DNA of 64,000 nucleotides from Chimonanthus salicifolius (GCA_013350335.1 CM023537.1:45444111-45508110), one strand, 5' to 3'. Counted from the first letter of the stretch, positions 11,803 to 24,600 are shown. A program made the numbers and translations. The notes: generated by a model not told the origin, from the letters alone.

Positions 11803-12599
11803 TGATGAACCAGTTTATCCCCTTCACTCTTGGATAAGCAATTTGGTGTTACTTTGAACACAGATTTTCTTTTGAATTTGAAAAAAGAGGCTCTATGTAG
11901 GTACACATCCATACCCGTAGTGCGATCGGCTAGCCTCGAAGAACAGGAAACTACGCGATCCAACTCGTCCAATAGGCTTAACTGAGCAAAAGTCGAAGGA
12001 TGCTTATCGAAATTAACTCCCAGAGCTTTTCCGATTTTGATGATCTCTAATCCATCTGTCTCTGAATATCCATCATTTAAAAGTTGTTGCATTTTTTTTT
12101 TCAGAGTATTCTTGGGATTCCTTCTTGTCTTCTCCATCTGAAACTGTCCTATCCTCTTTTTTTTTTTCCTCCTCCTTGCCTGCTTCTGAAATTTCTACTA
12201 ACACATTTGTTTGTTTGTCATATACATTCCTTCCATTAACTAGAATCTCACTGTGAGGGCTAAGGATTTTTGCTCCCAAAAATACCTATGCATTTTCCAT
12301 TGTGTTGCTCAATTCCTTGTCCATCTGAAGTCCCTCTTGGCCGTCGGCTTGATCTATCTTTTTGGGGTTCCCATTCCCAGAGGAATGTGAGCCAGTCAAA
12401 ATTGACCCACCAAAATAGTACCTGACTTGGGAGAAAACTGAGCCTGGTGCTCATTTTCATTGCACTGAACTAGAAAAAAATCCTCCTGAAAATTTTGATT
12501 CGGTTGTGAAATACTGGCCTGGCCCATTTTTGACTCTGCATGCGGGTTAGAGAGGCCCATAGAACAAAAAGGGCTGGACACTGACGGGCTTCAAGCCCT

Positions 12600-14030
12600 C
12601 CCCGACAGATAGGCTCGGGTTAGGGCCCGTTCCAGCTTCCTAATCTTCTTCTCCTTATCCCTTAATAAATGACTGATATTAGTTGATTGATGCAAGGGTG
12701 TTGATTTCTTCACGCAATGACCCACTGTCATTGCCTACGCCGAACTCACTGCATGCTCCGAACCATCATTTTCCACGTCACACCCATCTGTTCTTTTGAA
12801 AACTGAAAAGTCTGCAGTCTTCCAAGTCTTCTTTGCATGCAGGACACATGTCCTACTTCTTCTCAAGGAGAGAGAGGGTCGCCTCTGCCGGAGGACTCGC
12901 CGTGGAATCGCCGTTGGAAAGGAAATCTCCAGCGATGGTCGCTGTACAGCAATGTCTTTGTTCGACAGGGTACCAGCTTGCTGAGGGGAGTCCTACTTGG
13001 CTGGGATCTCTACCAGCACATTGTCCCAATTCGACAGTGTTCCTGCTCGATTGAAATCTCTACAAGAACCTGGTGTGATTTTCCCCCACATCTCAATGTA
13101 ACCTTTGAAGGGAGGGAAATAGCCATGCCGATATCAAGAAGGATCCTAAGGGATGAGCAGTCCCTTTTACACAAGTTCTGCTGATCGATTTCCACTACTT
13201 TTCCAAGCTTATTTCCGAAAGCTCTGATCACCGTCTCCATCCAGGCTTCCAAGGGATAGCCCCAACAGTGCACCCATCTTCTTCTAGTGTGAGAAAGGAG
13301 ATCTGGGGACCATTTACCAATTAGGCAAACCCGCCTCAACTTGGCCTCTGCTTCCAGAAGTTTGGTTACTCCCTTCTCTGAGTCAAATCCGATCAAGAAG
13401 TAATTGTCTCCAATCTGACTGATGGAGTGTTCTTTGAGACCGACTTGTGCTAACTGCAATGAGATCTCAGTTGGGGGCATTCTTCCAATCGGAGACACCA
13501 CTACCTGCCTTGGAAAGCCACCCCAATATCACTGCCTCATCCGCTGGAGGTACTGATATGTCAATAACCGGGATTTTGTTCCCAGATATGCCATTTGGGT
13601 TCAAGAGTTCCTGTTTAGATTTCATCACCACATCTGCCCATGTTCGGGTATTCTGATGATAATTGGGCTTGGCAGTTCTCATCTTTGGTTTCTGCTTTAG
13701 TACCCCTTTAGCATTCTCTCCTCTTTGAAATAGTGCTGGGTTGACCTGTAACCATCTTCCAGCCAGATAGTGCCCGTTTATTTCGTAGCTGGCTCTCTCC
13801 GCTGAAGCCCCATCGTTCATCCTTACAAATGTAAAGATGCGACCTGCTGCATCTTTTTTTTTTTTTTTGTATGAAAGTGTCCTGTACAGCTCCCCATCTG
13901 CTAAAGATATCTTGAAGCCATCCATTAGAAATCGAATCAAGGAGGTTACCAACGAACAGAGTTATGGACCGAGATTCTTCGCGTTGTCGATATCTCTTTC
14001 TCTTTTGCTACTGCCATCCTCCATCATCCG
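12600..14030 (-). pseudogene. LINE ORF1 (RRM + DUF4283-like), broken
   Basis: The nucleic-acid-binding ORF1 protein of the LINE coats its RNA. A likely start ATG lies near 14026 on the minus strand. An RNP2-like LFVGNL-type stretch is recognisable near 13960 only by changing frame. The RNP1-like GRIFTFVRM stretch follows near 13830, after a run of Lys codons (AAAAAA...) that probably hides an indel. Residues encoded at about 13500-13010 read like DUF4283 gag-like domains, including RVCLIGKWSP and a Trp-rich WVHCWGYPLEAW segment. The part towards 12.1 kb is rich in Lys/Glu and low in complexity. At least two frame changes are needed. Confidence 0.75.
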
Positions 14031-14119
14031 TTGTCTCCAAATGCTCCTCCTGGATCACCTGCTGAACGCCATCTTCCTCACTGGAAATCCTTCTCTCGTT
14101 TTCTCTCATGTATTCTTAT

Positions 14120-14134
14120 TAAAATAAGAATTAC
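14120..14134. repeat. LINE target-site duplication, right copy
   Basis: TAAAATAAGAATTAC, identical to 3964-3978. It marks the 5' end of the LINE at 14119. Confidence 0.9.
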
Positions 14135-15754
14135 TTATAACTCTCAGCAAAAATCAAATAGCTCAAAAGCTCACTGGGTCACAAGTCTCTACTAGTATTC
14201 TTCGGTTGATTACTCAACTCATGAATATTCTACTTTTTCAGGCTAATAGTAACATGGCTGTGCAAAATTTTCCAAGCATAAATTCCATAAAATTCAAATG
14301 AAAAAGCATGATATAAAAAATTTTATCCACATATTAAAGCTAAATAACAATTTTATATTTATTTTTTTCAAGTTTTTTCAATTTTTGGTTTTTGGGTTCA
14401 AAAACAAAACACACAAAAGTGTAGCCCCCAATACCCCCAAACTTAAATTGAACATTATCCTCAATGTTCCTAATCTACAATGGCCTATTGCAAATTAGAT
14501 GAAAATATAAGAAACGAACAAATAAAGTTCAGAAAATACCTGAAATGGCCTATTTATTCAAACCAGCAAAAACAAACGGATAAACAAACAGACAATAATG
14601 ATTCTAGACTGACACAAGAACTGACTCAACAAAAGTGAAAACTTAAACAGTTCAAACATCGACACACAGTGACTGACTCAGCATAGATAGACTCAACACA
14701 AACTCGTAGTCACAAACTTCAAAAACATAACCTAGACAGACAGACAAACAAACTCACAAACACGAACAATCAAATCCTAATCTAGTTATCAAATACTCAC
14801 ACAAGTTTTTTTTTTTTTTAATGCAACCTAATCTAACAATGCAATACTCGAAGAAAATATGCAAACAATAATGAAACAACTAAGCTAATGCATGAGACTA
14901 ACACCCTAATATGCATGAGCAAATTAAATATGCAGTTTTTTTTATGTAAAATAAAATGCAAACACCGTTACGAAATCTATATGAATGCATAAAAAAATAA
15001 AATTTTTAAAAAATGGTTCAGGTACTTTACCTTGGCCTATAGTGTTTCTTCCGAAAATATTAGAGCGCACGATTAAAATCTCTTAGAAAATAGAACACCA
15101 CAAACTTTGGTGAAGATTCTAAAGCTCATAAAAAATGCATGAAGCCTAATCTAAATACAATTTCCTAATGTTATAACTAGTGAAGAAATTAAATGATTGA
15201 AACATAGGTTAAGAACTCTAAATTAAATTTAATACCATAAAAAATTTCTAGATTAACACCCACCAAATTAATAAAAATGAGAATTTCAAGTCTAATAATC
15301 TATTAAAGTCTAAAGTTGTGGAATAATTTTTGTTTTTTAAATTAGACACCATAATTGGAACCTTCCAAATTTACACTAGGATCTTAAATTAGAAATTTTC
15401 TATGTCTAGAAATTGTCCAAATTAAATATTATCCAAACTAGACACCATCTAAAAATAGCAATTTCCAAAACGAGACAATTTTGGGTCTTTCCATAGACAG
15501 AAGTTCCAAAATTAATACTTCCCAAATTTAGATCTATTTTCAAAACATAGAATGTTACTAAATTAAATTAAAATTCTAAGATCAGAAAATTCTAAAAAGA
15601 TAAATTAGTTATTTATTAAAATTTCTAAAAATAGAAGTTTCTAAACAAATAGAAACTACCAATTTTAAAAAGTTGCCAAAAATAGAATTTTTTCTTAAAA
15701 TACATAATTCAAATGCCAATTTTCTAAGTCCCCCGGTAACAGCGCCAAAAATAT
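14135..15754 (-). other. LARD internal region, non-coding, 5' side
   Basis: AT-rich DNA without any domain. It contains the stretch GCCCCCAATACCCCCAAAC near 14424, often found in non-coding parts of plant LTR elements. From 15100 to 15720 there are many short variants of CCAAATTAGACAC/AAATTAGAA-like words. The region leads into the primer-binding site on the minus strand. Confidence 0.5.
15730..15747 (-). promoter_or_regulatory. Primer-binding site, tRNA-Asp type
   Basis: On the minus strand it reads TGGCGCTGTTACCGGGGG, close to TGGCGCCGTTGCCGGGG, the complement of plant tRNA-Asp 3' ends used by Athila/Tat elements. It begins 7 bases inside the LTR end, which fixes the element's orientation. 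Confidence 0.8.
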
Positions 15755-17676
15755 TGTTGTACAAATTTAAAATTTATAACTCTTAAGCGCACAAACCATT
15801 AGATAGTATATTGATAGAGTGCGAGGTCGAACCCATGGGAACTTAGGAAAATACAGCCGTGAAAAATATACCATTGATTTATGTAATTTTAGAAATTTAG
15901 AAAACCTAGAGATAAATCATAAATATGGAGTTATTTATCTAATCTGTGAATTTTAGTTTTAATTTAGAAACATTCTAAAAGTAGAAAGCATGGTCTAAAA
16001 TTAGAAACCACATCTAAAAATAGAATTTAACAATTAAAGAGATCTAATTTTAATGAAAAATCAAATTTACCTAAATTCAATTAAGATGGTGGATTTAATC
16101 TAAAAAATTTAAATAATTTCAAACTAACTTAGAGCACAAAATTAAGATGAAATTAATTAATTACCAACCTAATTCACAATTTTTTAAAGACTTTGAATTT
16201 ATAAACAAAGGAAACGAAAATAAAAATAAAAACAACATATTTACATATTTATAGTCGAACTAAATCAAAGAATTAATGGGGGCTTTATTTGCCATATTTT
16301 AAAAATAACATTAAGGCCTAGAATATGGAGCTCACATAAAATTTCAGTCTTATTCAAGTCATTCATCAAATTAGTTACCTATATAATATGAACCTTAGAT
16401 GCAGATTAATCATGCAATTCTCCGATCTAACTATTTCTTTTGTTCCAAAGAACGTTAGACCTAGAATAGTAATGTTAATCAAAGATCTAACTATTTCATA
16501 TCTCCAAATTAATTACCAGGGAAAGAGTCAAGAACTAGAATGATTTAAACCATCATAATAAAATCAAAATTTGGAAAACCATAATTCTAAAGGTTTTTCT
16601 GCCTTTCAATTATTAATAAAAATTGGAATTACGAATTACAATACAATTGGAATTTAAAAATAACAAGAAAATATAATGGGAAATTAAAATCATCAACCTC
16701 AAGAACCCAACGTAAAAATCAAAATTGCCAAAATCTTCTTTTTTCCTTTTCAATCCGTCTCCAAAGCTTAACCCACTTTAAAATTCACTGCCCAAGTTCA
16801 ATTTTCTCAATAGGAGACTAGTAGTTATAGATGAAAGGAGGTGTAATAAATGGCTTGGATTTAAATATTTAAATAAAACAAGGGACACTAGGTCGGCTAA
16901 TATGGTTTGTGCTAAATGGAATGGCTTAGAGGAGGCAAGGAGGTGGAAAAAATAGTAAAATTCGTGGGTGCAAAATCCCATTTTACACATGTACCACCTT
17001 GAACTCTATTTTGACCTAGTTAACATCCGAATCACAATATTTCTTAAAGTACAAAGTTTATCCCTTGAAGTCTTCTTTCCAACCCAAAAAGAATCAAAGC
17101 AATCAGATATCGGAGTAGAACGTTATGGCCAAAATACTGAAGCTGTGTCAAACATTTCTTCTTTTTCTCCACTTCTTATTTTGTTTCTTTTTCTTCACTC
17201 CACTTGCCAAATTCGAAAATCCTCTCATAATAACTTGTAAATTTCAAATTTCCTCATATGTATCTTGAGATGATGAAAATAGACTTCACACATGTGGATT
17301 TCTTCATCGGTTTTTCTTAATGGGCTTAATAATTGGGTTTTTTAAAGTATGGAAAATCTAATAAATAATTTTATCACTTACAATCAATTCTAAAAATGAC
17401 TAAATTAATCCAATCTCTCATAAATGGATTTGAATTAATTATTTTACAAATAAAACCCCTAAAATTGTGGTAAAATAATTATTAAAATTTCAACTTTCCA
17501 AAAATATCAACTTATGCCCATAAATTGCAAAATTCATCATTTGAATTCTCATATCTTGTATTTCCCTGTAAATCCTGTAAAACTTTCAAAATATCATTAA
17601 CATATTGTAAAACACACAAAACAAGGCTAACTAGTCCAAATACAAGGGTAAAATAGTAATTTCCCTGTGTTCATCA
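15755..17676 (-). repeat. 5' LTR of the LARD element
   Basis: A 1922-bp LTR on the minus strand, from TGATGAACACAGGG at 17676 to ...GTACAACAA near 15755. The end next to the primer site (15760-16500) is related to the LTRs at 20.2 and 28.0 kb. Shared words include ACCATTAGATAGTATA and GGAACTTAGGAAAATA. The U3 end matches the inverted LTR pieces at 2114-2629. Confidence 0.8.
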
Positions 17677-18760
17677 TGCTCCTTGCTTGGCTCTTTGATG
17701 AAGTGTAGATCTTCTAATGAAGCACAACCAAGAGTGGGAGAAGAGGTTTCTAGGGAAATGAAGAGTTTTTCCTATAGGTGTGGGCTTACCCTAAAGAGAT
17801 CTCTAATCACATTTAACGTGAGCTTTGGATGCTCAATTGATTTGTGTATGCATGCTTCAAATGTGATTTAGAGAGGGATTAAAAGAGCTATTATGATCTC
17901 ACAAGTTATCGGTCGAACCGATGTCTAACGGCTCCATTTAAGGACACAATGATCATGTGTAGGTTCGACCGATACACAATGTTAGTCGGACTGACTCTCA
18001 ACGGATCTTTCGATTTTACAATGGTCACACTGTCAGTCGCACCGATGCTCAGTGTCGGTCGATCCAACTCCTAACAAAGAGCATGTCTGATTTACTGTAT
18101 TATGTCAGTCGCATTGATGCACAATGTCAGTCGATCCGACAAATAACAGAGAGCATGTCTCAGTTAATGTATTTTGTCGGTTGAACCGATACCCTTTGTT
18201 GGTCGATCCAACAATTCCTGAGAATATTTCTCTAAGTTATGGGCTTCATTGGTTGATCCGACAGATCATGTGGGTCGGACCGATGGATCAGAAAAATGTC
18301 AATAATTTTTGTTCCGAAAATTTGATTTCGCTGATTTTGGACATTTCGTAAAGCTCTCTTGATGTTTTACCATATTATAATAGTTTTTACTTGAATAAAT
18401 ATATTTGGTAGATTGCAAGAGCTCTCTAAAGAGGGGTAGTATCCTATCGCTCTTAGATAAACACTAAATGGTCTTCTATAGTGTTATGGTTTCTCTAGGT
18501 TTAACATATGGTTCCTTTTACTTTCATGGAGCATTTCTGACTTGATGCGTTGTCTTCCTGCTTCCAGAGCTTTAATACTTGATTTGACTTTGGCGGTCTT
18601 CCAAGAAATACGGTCTTGGACGTATACCAATTAAGTCTTAACTCGGTCATGAATATTAAAATATATGACACAGTCGAACTCAGTCACAAAATTGACAACA
18701 CAATCTGACACAGGGAAGACAGGTTTAACTTTTAGATCAACAATCTCCTCCTTTGTCAAT
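17677..18760. mobile_element. Right part of the split retroelement remnant
   Basis: Non-coding DNA that resumes after the LARD. Near 18742-18760 the minus strand reads GACAAAGGAGGAGAT followed by TGTTGATC, which looks like a polypurine tract plus LTR start of a Copia-type element. No intact frame exists. Pairing with 1621-2113 is inferred only from position. Confidence 0.35.
17900..18290. repeat. Imperfect repeats with a TCGGTCGAACCGA-type motif
   Basis: At least ten variants of GTCGGTCGA(A/T)CCGA occur in about 390 bp, many nearly palindromic. Two adjacent copies of a roughly 78-bp unit start with AGAGCATGTCT (near 18078 and 18152). Spacing is irregular elsewhere. This type of block is seen in non-coding parts of plant retroelements. 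Confidence 0.65.
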
Positions 18761-20097
18761 TTCGTGATAAAACATAGACAAATACATATAGAGACCCAAA
18801 GACAAATCCAGACTTATGTCTTTATAATCACAGTTACAACCTTTGAACATAAATAAAAAATACAACTTCACCTAGTTGTGAATTGTTTCACGACTTGAAA
18901 GCTCCCCCTTAGGATATGCCTGTATTTAAAAGATTTTCCTACAAAATATTTGACATAATTTGGTGGGATTTTAATCTCCCCCATAAGCATTAGCAACACA
19001 CATAAGTATTCCATGATCTGATTATCTATTTGATGTCTATAGGATTGGAACCCACAACCTCTAAGTTGTAGCAATGAACCTTTATCAGTTGTGCTAAAGG
19101 TTGTTGCCAACCTCTAGCCATTACCAGTTGGCTATTCCATAATTGACACATAAAATAAAAGGCATGAGAAATTCACAATCAACATAACCCTTGTTTTGTA
19201 ATGAATAGCCTACACAGTTTCGTATAATTGGCACTTGGATACTGGAACTGTAAAACTAAAAAAGGAAGAAGAAGAACAATGAATACTGATCATTCATGTT
19301 TGTAATATAAATGATACAACATTGTGCATGTAGCACATCAATAATGATAAGCTGCTAAAATATTATAACAATAGCATCAATAATGACGTCACATAACCCT
19401 ACTGAATCATCTTTTTTTCCAAAGTGCACCTACATCGCCACATATCATATGCTTTGCAATGGAACTCTGAAGTTTCAAAAGTTTCTAACAAATCCTAAAA
19501 TATTGTCACGGTTGACTTGGCATGCATTGCATTGTTCCCACTCTTAAATCAAGTTTTTTTTTTTTAACCTTGTAACCCTCTCATCCAAATGACATTCTCT
19601 CCAAATCATTCATACATGAGAACTACTTGTAGTTGGATTTAGATATACTACAATGCAAGATAGATTCAAGTAAGGGTGTTTATTTGTCAGAACTTGGTTC
19701 AAGTTCGACCTAATCCCAACTTAAATAATGGACTTGGACAATTTTTTTGTCTAACGAGCCGAACTCAATCTTTTATTTAAAACCCATCGAGACTCATCGA
19801 GGTTTTAAGCCCATTTATTTTTCCTATATTTTTAATTTTCACTTTTATAAATTGAAAATATAACAATACAAATAGAAAAAAAACTTAAAAACTAACCGTC
19901 TTTTAAAGTTTCATTTCAAAATCAATTTCTACTCAATCAATTTTAATAATCAAAATTACAAAGTGTCATCTTTCCAAGACGTCTACAAACTTAGAGTCTT
20001 ACGATCAAGTGACTAAAAATTTAATTTTGAATTGAAACTTTAACTAGTATTAGATATTCAAGTATACTTTCAATCTGTATAATTAAATTTTCAAGCT

Positions 20098-20141
<44 letters not shown>

Positions 20142-20193
20142 TAAACAATAGTGCCAAATACAAAATAAACGAGCTTCAAATGACAGGCTCCCT
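18761..20193. other. Intergenic, no gene seen
   Basis: AT-rich DNA without a supportable coding frame. A perfect AT dinucleotide run lies at about 20101-20137. Confidence 0.55.
20101..20137. repeat. AT dinucleotide microsatellite
   Basis: About 18 uninterrupted AT units, immediately before LTR copy A. Confidence 0.9.
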
Positions 20194-22250
20194 TTGTGAA
20201 AATTTTAAATTTATAACTCGCAACTGCACGAACCATTAGATAGTATAGAGATTGAGTGCGAGGTCGAATCCATCGGAACTTAGGAAAATATATCTATAAA
20301 AAATATACCATTGAATTACGTAATTTAAGAAATTTAGAAAACATGGAGATAAATCATGAATATGGAATTATTTCTCTAATCTATGAATTATATTCTTAAT
20401 TCAGAAACCTTCTATAATTAGAAAATAAAATGGAAAATCGAATTTTTTTTTAATTAAATTAAGATGGTGGATTTAATCTAAAAATATTAAATAATCTTAA
20501 TCTAACTTAGAAAATAAAATTAAGATGCAATTACTTAATTACCAACCTAGTTCTCCAATTTGATGAGTTTTTGAATCTTAAAAACAAAAATAAAATTTAA
20601 AACACCTAAACTACATCTGTACGTATTTACAATGGAATTGGAGAGGCATTATTTTCCATATTTTAAAAATAAAATCGAGGCCTAGAACATGGAGCTCATT
20701 TAAACTATTTATCATGCATTCACATTTTTCACTCAATCGAATTCTTATTATGAATTTTAAGAAGTCCATTTAAACTAAGAAAATTTAATTCAAACATTAG
20801 GTAAAAGTGTAATTTATACTTGAAAATTCAAATCTAACTATTTCATGTACTCTTAGGAAGAGTCTTACATAAGAAAAATCAAGTTTTACCTCTCCTAACT
20901 ATTTCATATGTTTTCCTCAATTTTTTAAGAATAAAATCCAGCACAAACTCATGAAAAGAATAAATTGGAATCAAATTATCATCATACATCAATAAATAAT
21001 TGGACGACTATAATTCTAAATAAATCTGCATCTGTCTTATTATTGAAACATGAATTTGAAATTACAAAACAATGGAACTAAGAGAATAAAAAAAATACAA
21101 TGGAAATTAAAATTTCACCAACCTTTGAAACCCAATGTGAATAAAAACTCCTAGGCTTTTATCTCTTCTCTTTTTCCTCTCTTAAAATCCAAAAATCTCT
21201 GGCCAAGGTTCGAAATTTCTTGTGTAGAGAGGGCTTTAATTTATAGAGGAGTGGGATAGATGGGTTTCACTCTCAAATTCGATCCTTCTCTGTATGCAAG
21301 AACAGCAGTCTTTTTTTTTTATTCTTCTCTTCAGTCGGCCAAGCCTTCTATTTTCATCCTCTTGTCTATTCTTTCTCTCTGCTCTGATCCTTTTCTATTC
21401 TAATCTGTCGTGGCCGAACCCTTCTCTGTTTATCTAGCTTGGGAGGGTGCACATAAAGGGGGAAACTTTCATTTTTTTACTTATCTCCTCAACCACAATT
21501 GATTGTCTCCAATTGTTGTACACGAGATCTCAACAGATCTGTCAAACAAGCATCATCGCCTCAATGGTTTACTTTCTCTGTTGCTGCCTCAAAGCTCTCT
21601 TTTCTTTTCTTTCCTATGTAGCCATGTGTGTTGATGCTCTTCGTTGCCTGATTTGCTGTAAAATCAACACCACCGTCCCAGCCATGCTCTTGCAATCCAG
21701 ACGTGGCGGCCCCTACTCTCTTCTCTGGCTGCTCTTGTACCCAACGAAAATCTCATGCTTTTGCTTTGATCGGCAGCTAACTCCTCTCTACTTTTATCTC
21801 TATGCTAGCTGTTGTTTCTGGTGTTTCTCAGTTTCTTTCTTCTTCTTGCTGGCTGCTGTTTGGTCTGTTGACTGTCTCTTTGTTTTTCTCCCATTTTCTC
21901 TCTCTACAGCAACTGGTTGTTGTGTATTTCGGTGGTGCCTTGGTGGCTGCTCTGTTAACACTTGTAGCTGCTAGCTACTCTTGCTTGGAACATCTGTATA
22001 TCTTTTCTTTGTTTGTTGTCTCAGATATGCAGCAAAGGATCGGGGTGGTGACTGATCTTGCTAATTGCAATGCCCCATTGGCTCTCTACTTTTCTTTTTC
22101 AATTTCCATTCCTTTCTTTTTCTTGTTATTGTACCGTCCTTCTCTGTTGTGTGAACTTTTGCAAATATGACCACGCTGCCACTGCTAGGTGCTTAGATGA
22201 TGGATGTTTTAACATAGAATTGCTGCACCAACGCTGGTTACCTTACTTTT
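20194..22250 (-). repeat. LTR-like copy A (about 2.05 kb)
   Basis: Matches 28044-30065 over its whole length at roughly 90-93% by eye. Its first 300 bp are related to the LARD LTR at 15.76 kb, from which I infer minus-strand orientation. There is no primer site next to it. The T-rich second half (21.4-22.2 kb) yields hydrophobic frames on the + strand. These are also present, with indels, in copy B, and I do not treat them as genes. The edges are approximate. Confidence 0.7.
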
Positions 22251-23188
22251 CATCAGGATTGAGGTATTAATTACCCAAACATTCACTAAGGAAGATGATG
22301 AAGAAAGTGTAAAGAGGGAAGACTGAATGATCTGGACACACTGTAATACTTTTCCTGTTTTTATCTTTGTGTTCAATCCCTCTTACATACAACTTACAGT
22401 TTATTTTTAAGATTATCTGCAGCATTGCAGTAAGTCACGCCCACCTCGTAGCTTCTAGTGAGGCCTCGTGGCGGTAAATATGGAAAGATTACACAGATAT
22501 GCATAAGTTAATTTGTTTATTAAAAGAGTAAGAATCCAGCCACCTCATCTACCACCGTGCATGATTTGCAATAGATATATCTCAGACATTAATCAATGAT
22601 TAGATGGAAGATTGTAAATGATTTTACAACTCATGGAGGAGCCTTTCTATTCTTGTCATACAAGGCCAGCTCCCCAACGGTATTAAATTCAAATTATGTG
22701 AGGTGGCAGTTTTGAGTCTTACCATGACAATATATTCTTTTACCATGATTAACTCCTAATCAAAAGGATACAGATTTAACTTCCTAAATCTATAGGAGAC
22801 TGAGTCAGCATGACACAAAGTAAGCTGGATTACAGTTGTCCAAAAGACAACACAGCACACTCAGCACAAGTCAACACAACTGGCTGCGAGGCCTCGGCAG
22901 ACTGCATGAGGCCTCGAGGTGAAAGTCACTTATTATCTTATTTTCCAGTTTATAACCAATTGACTTCTAAGGTATTTGACTTAGCCTAAGGTCTCCTACG
23001 GTTCACTTACCTGTGTGCCAATAATGTATCCAGTGTAGACTCTTCAACTTCATAGTAGATCTTCTTATAATCCAAGGCAAGTCCAACTGAGTCACGTAAT
23101 TGACAATAAGGGTGACTCGGACGAACTCGAGCACTTACAAATAGGCTCGCCCGAATATACACTATCAACGCCTAATGTTGAAGATAGT
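22251..23188. other. Non-coding stretch upstream of gypsy remnants
   Basis: No coding frame. GAGGCCTCG-type words recur near 22460, 22890 and 22910. The part just before 23.19 kb may be the leader of the gypsy element. Confidence 0.4.
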
Positions 23189-23440
23189 ATGGCGTATGGT
23201 TGCGGATTGTGCAATCAGGAATGGTACTATGACACCTACTATCCTTATCCCATCAATGTAATATGCCCAGTATGTGGATTTTGTGGGCATGGAAGGGAAA
23301 TGACTAATTGTTCTTACATTGGAAGTCCAAGGATAGTGCCATGCCTAACCTATGGAGTTTTGGGACATATGTCAGTCGCATGTCCTGACAACATTTTGTT
23401 CAACTATGATGCTGATGTGGAATGCTCTACCGATAACTAG
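23189..23440 (+). pseudogene. Small zinc-knuckle fragment
   Basis: An 83-codon frame with repeated Cys/His spacing. CPVCGFCGHGREMTNC gives C-X2-C-X4-H-X6-C. CLTYGVLGHMSVAC looks like a CCHC knuckle whose second Cys is Tyr. Knuckles of this kind bind nucleic acid in retroelement Gag proteins. It lies 5' of the gypsy gag and may be a piece of another element, since the gypsy has its own knuckles at 24.49 kb. A stand-alone plant gene is unlikely. Confidence 0.45.
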
Positions 23441-23669
23441 ACAGGAGAATGTAGGGGAAGGGATAGGGGAGACCATTGTAAAAAATATAAATATGTATAT
23501 AAGTGTGTACTGTATTAAGGGTTTTACCAACTCATATATATGAATAAAACCTGAGTTATTTTTATTTGTATGTTGGATACATGTTTATGATTTACACAAC
23601 TCATATGGTCTATCTTGATAAATTTTTCGAATTATTAATGATATTTACGAATGTGAATTAAAGGAAAAT

Positions 23670-24475
23670 GTTAAGATCATTCGAAAATACCAGAGCCAGA
23701 GGAAGGAGGACATGTTCTCAACCCCGTGTCAATCAAGATGTACCCTGTGAGGTTGTGCACATAGAGATGGAGGCATTCTAAAGGATTGTCGAGAATATAC
23801 GACATCCTCTTGTTTGGACCCCAGAAGAGAGAGCCACTAAGGCTCAAAAAGAATTCAAACAGTTGAACCCGACAAGTTTTTCAGGTATTGAAGACTCGAA
23901 TGTGGCAAAGAGTTGGATCACCCAGATTGGCCGGATCCTTAATACGCTGGCTATCGCATATGATCTGCGAGTAACATTAGCAACCTATCAACTGGAGGTA
24001 AATGCCTACGAGTGGTGGGAGGCAAAGAGTCTGGTTCGTAATCACAAGCCAATGACTTGGGAAGAGTTTTCAGCTGCTTTCCTCTCCCGTTAATACCCTA
24101 AAACGGAGCAGGAAGCAAAGAAGAAGCAATTTCTTAACATCCAACAGGAGTCTGATACGGTGTCACAATACGCCATAAGTTTTATTGAGCTAATGTAGAA
24201 TGTTCCTTAGAGAGCGGCAAATGAAGCGGAGAAGATTTAGCATTTTGAAAATGGACTTCGACCATTTCTGCAACTGCAAGTGGCTGGACTAACTTTAAAC
24301 ACTTTAGAGGAAATCATCGAGCAGGCTTTAAAAGTGAAAGTCGTAGACTCCACTGATAGGAGTATCGAAAGTTTCCAGAAACCCTCCTCTAATAAAAAGG
24401 CCAAGTTCACCCAAAAGAGGCCATTCTTTAAGAAAAGTCAACCTGCCGTAGGATAGACAAGCTAAGTTGACACAC
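23670..24475 (+). pseudogene. Gypsy gag (capsid) region
   Basis: Retrotrans_gag-type capsid domain. Landmarks are LNPTSFSGIED, WITQIGRI, a Trp-Trp pair (YEWWEAK), MTWEEFSAAFLSRYYP with a stop interrupting the end, and QESDTVSQYAISFIELM. At least four stops occur between 24090 and 24250. The usual basic tail (KKAKFTQKRP) precedes the zinc knuckles. Plant chromovirus-like gypsy Gag proteins have this order. Confidence 0.85.
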
Positions 24476-24483
24476 GACAGCTA

Positions 24484-24600
24484 GTGTGCTATTTTTGCAA
24501 CCAGCTAGGGCATACAACAAAGACTTGCCCAACAGGAAAGGAGATGACGTGCTATCACTGCAAGCAAACAGGACACATACTTAGAGATTGCCCATATCTT
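24484..24600 (+). pseudogene. Gypsy CCHC zinc knuckles
   Basis: Two adjacent knuckles, CYFCNQLGHTTKTC and CYHCKQTGHILRDC, each C-X2-C-X4-H-X4-C with all ligands intact. They would bind genomic RNA during packaging. The frame ends shortly after them. Confidence 0.9.

Larger units (their letters stand above)
3979..14119 (-). mobile_element. Full-length L1-type LINE, interrupted by a solo LTR
   Basis: A non-LTR retrotransposon on the minus strand, bounded by an exact 15-bp target duplication. Without the inserted LTR and its duplicated 5 bases it is about 7.4 kb. From its 5' end (14119) it holds an ORF1 with an RNA-recognition motif and DUF4283-like region. ORF2 follows, with AP endonuclease, reverse transcriptase, zinc-binding and C-terminal RNase H domains, and then a short A/T-rich tail. 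All frames carry shifts or stops, so it is dead as read. The gene order and terminal RNase H are typical of plant L1-clade LINEs. It sits in the non-coding interior of the LARD. Confidence 0.93.
2114..17676 (-). mobile_element. Large non-autonomous LTR element, Athila/Tat-like
   Basis: The element lies on the minus strand. Its 5' LTR is 15755-17676. It is followed by a primer site complementary to the 3' end of tRNA-Asp (15730-15747), as used by Athila/Tat-group gypsy elements. At the other end a polypurine-like tract (AAGTGTTGGGGTATT on the minus strand, from 2630) abuts an LTR start at 2629. After removing the nested LINE about 3 kb of internal DNA remains, with no gag or pol, so it resembles a LARD-type derivative. 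The outer flanks are TTCTC (2109-2113) and TGCTC (17677-17681), a 4-of-5 match to a target duplication. The 3' LTR is abnormal and is listed separately. Confidence 0.7.

Noticed and set aside
21447..22170. Long hydrophobic frames on the + strand, also seen at 29.5-30.0 kb
   Set aside because: Present in both LTR copies but broken by indels between them; the content follows from a T-rich LTR sequence and has no domain. Conservation is explained by the LTR duplication.
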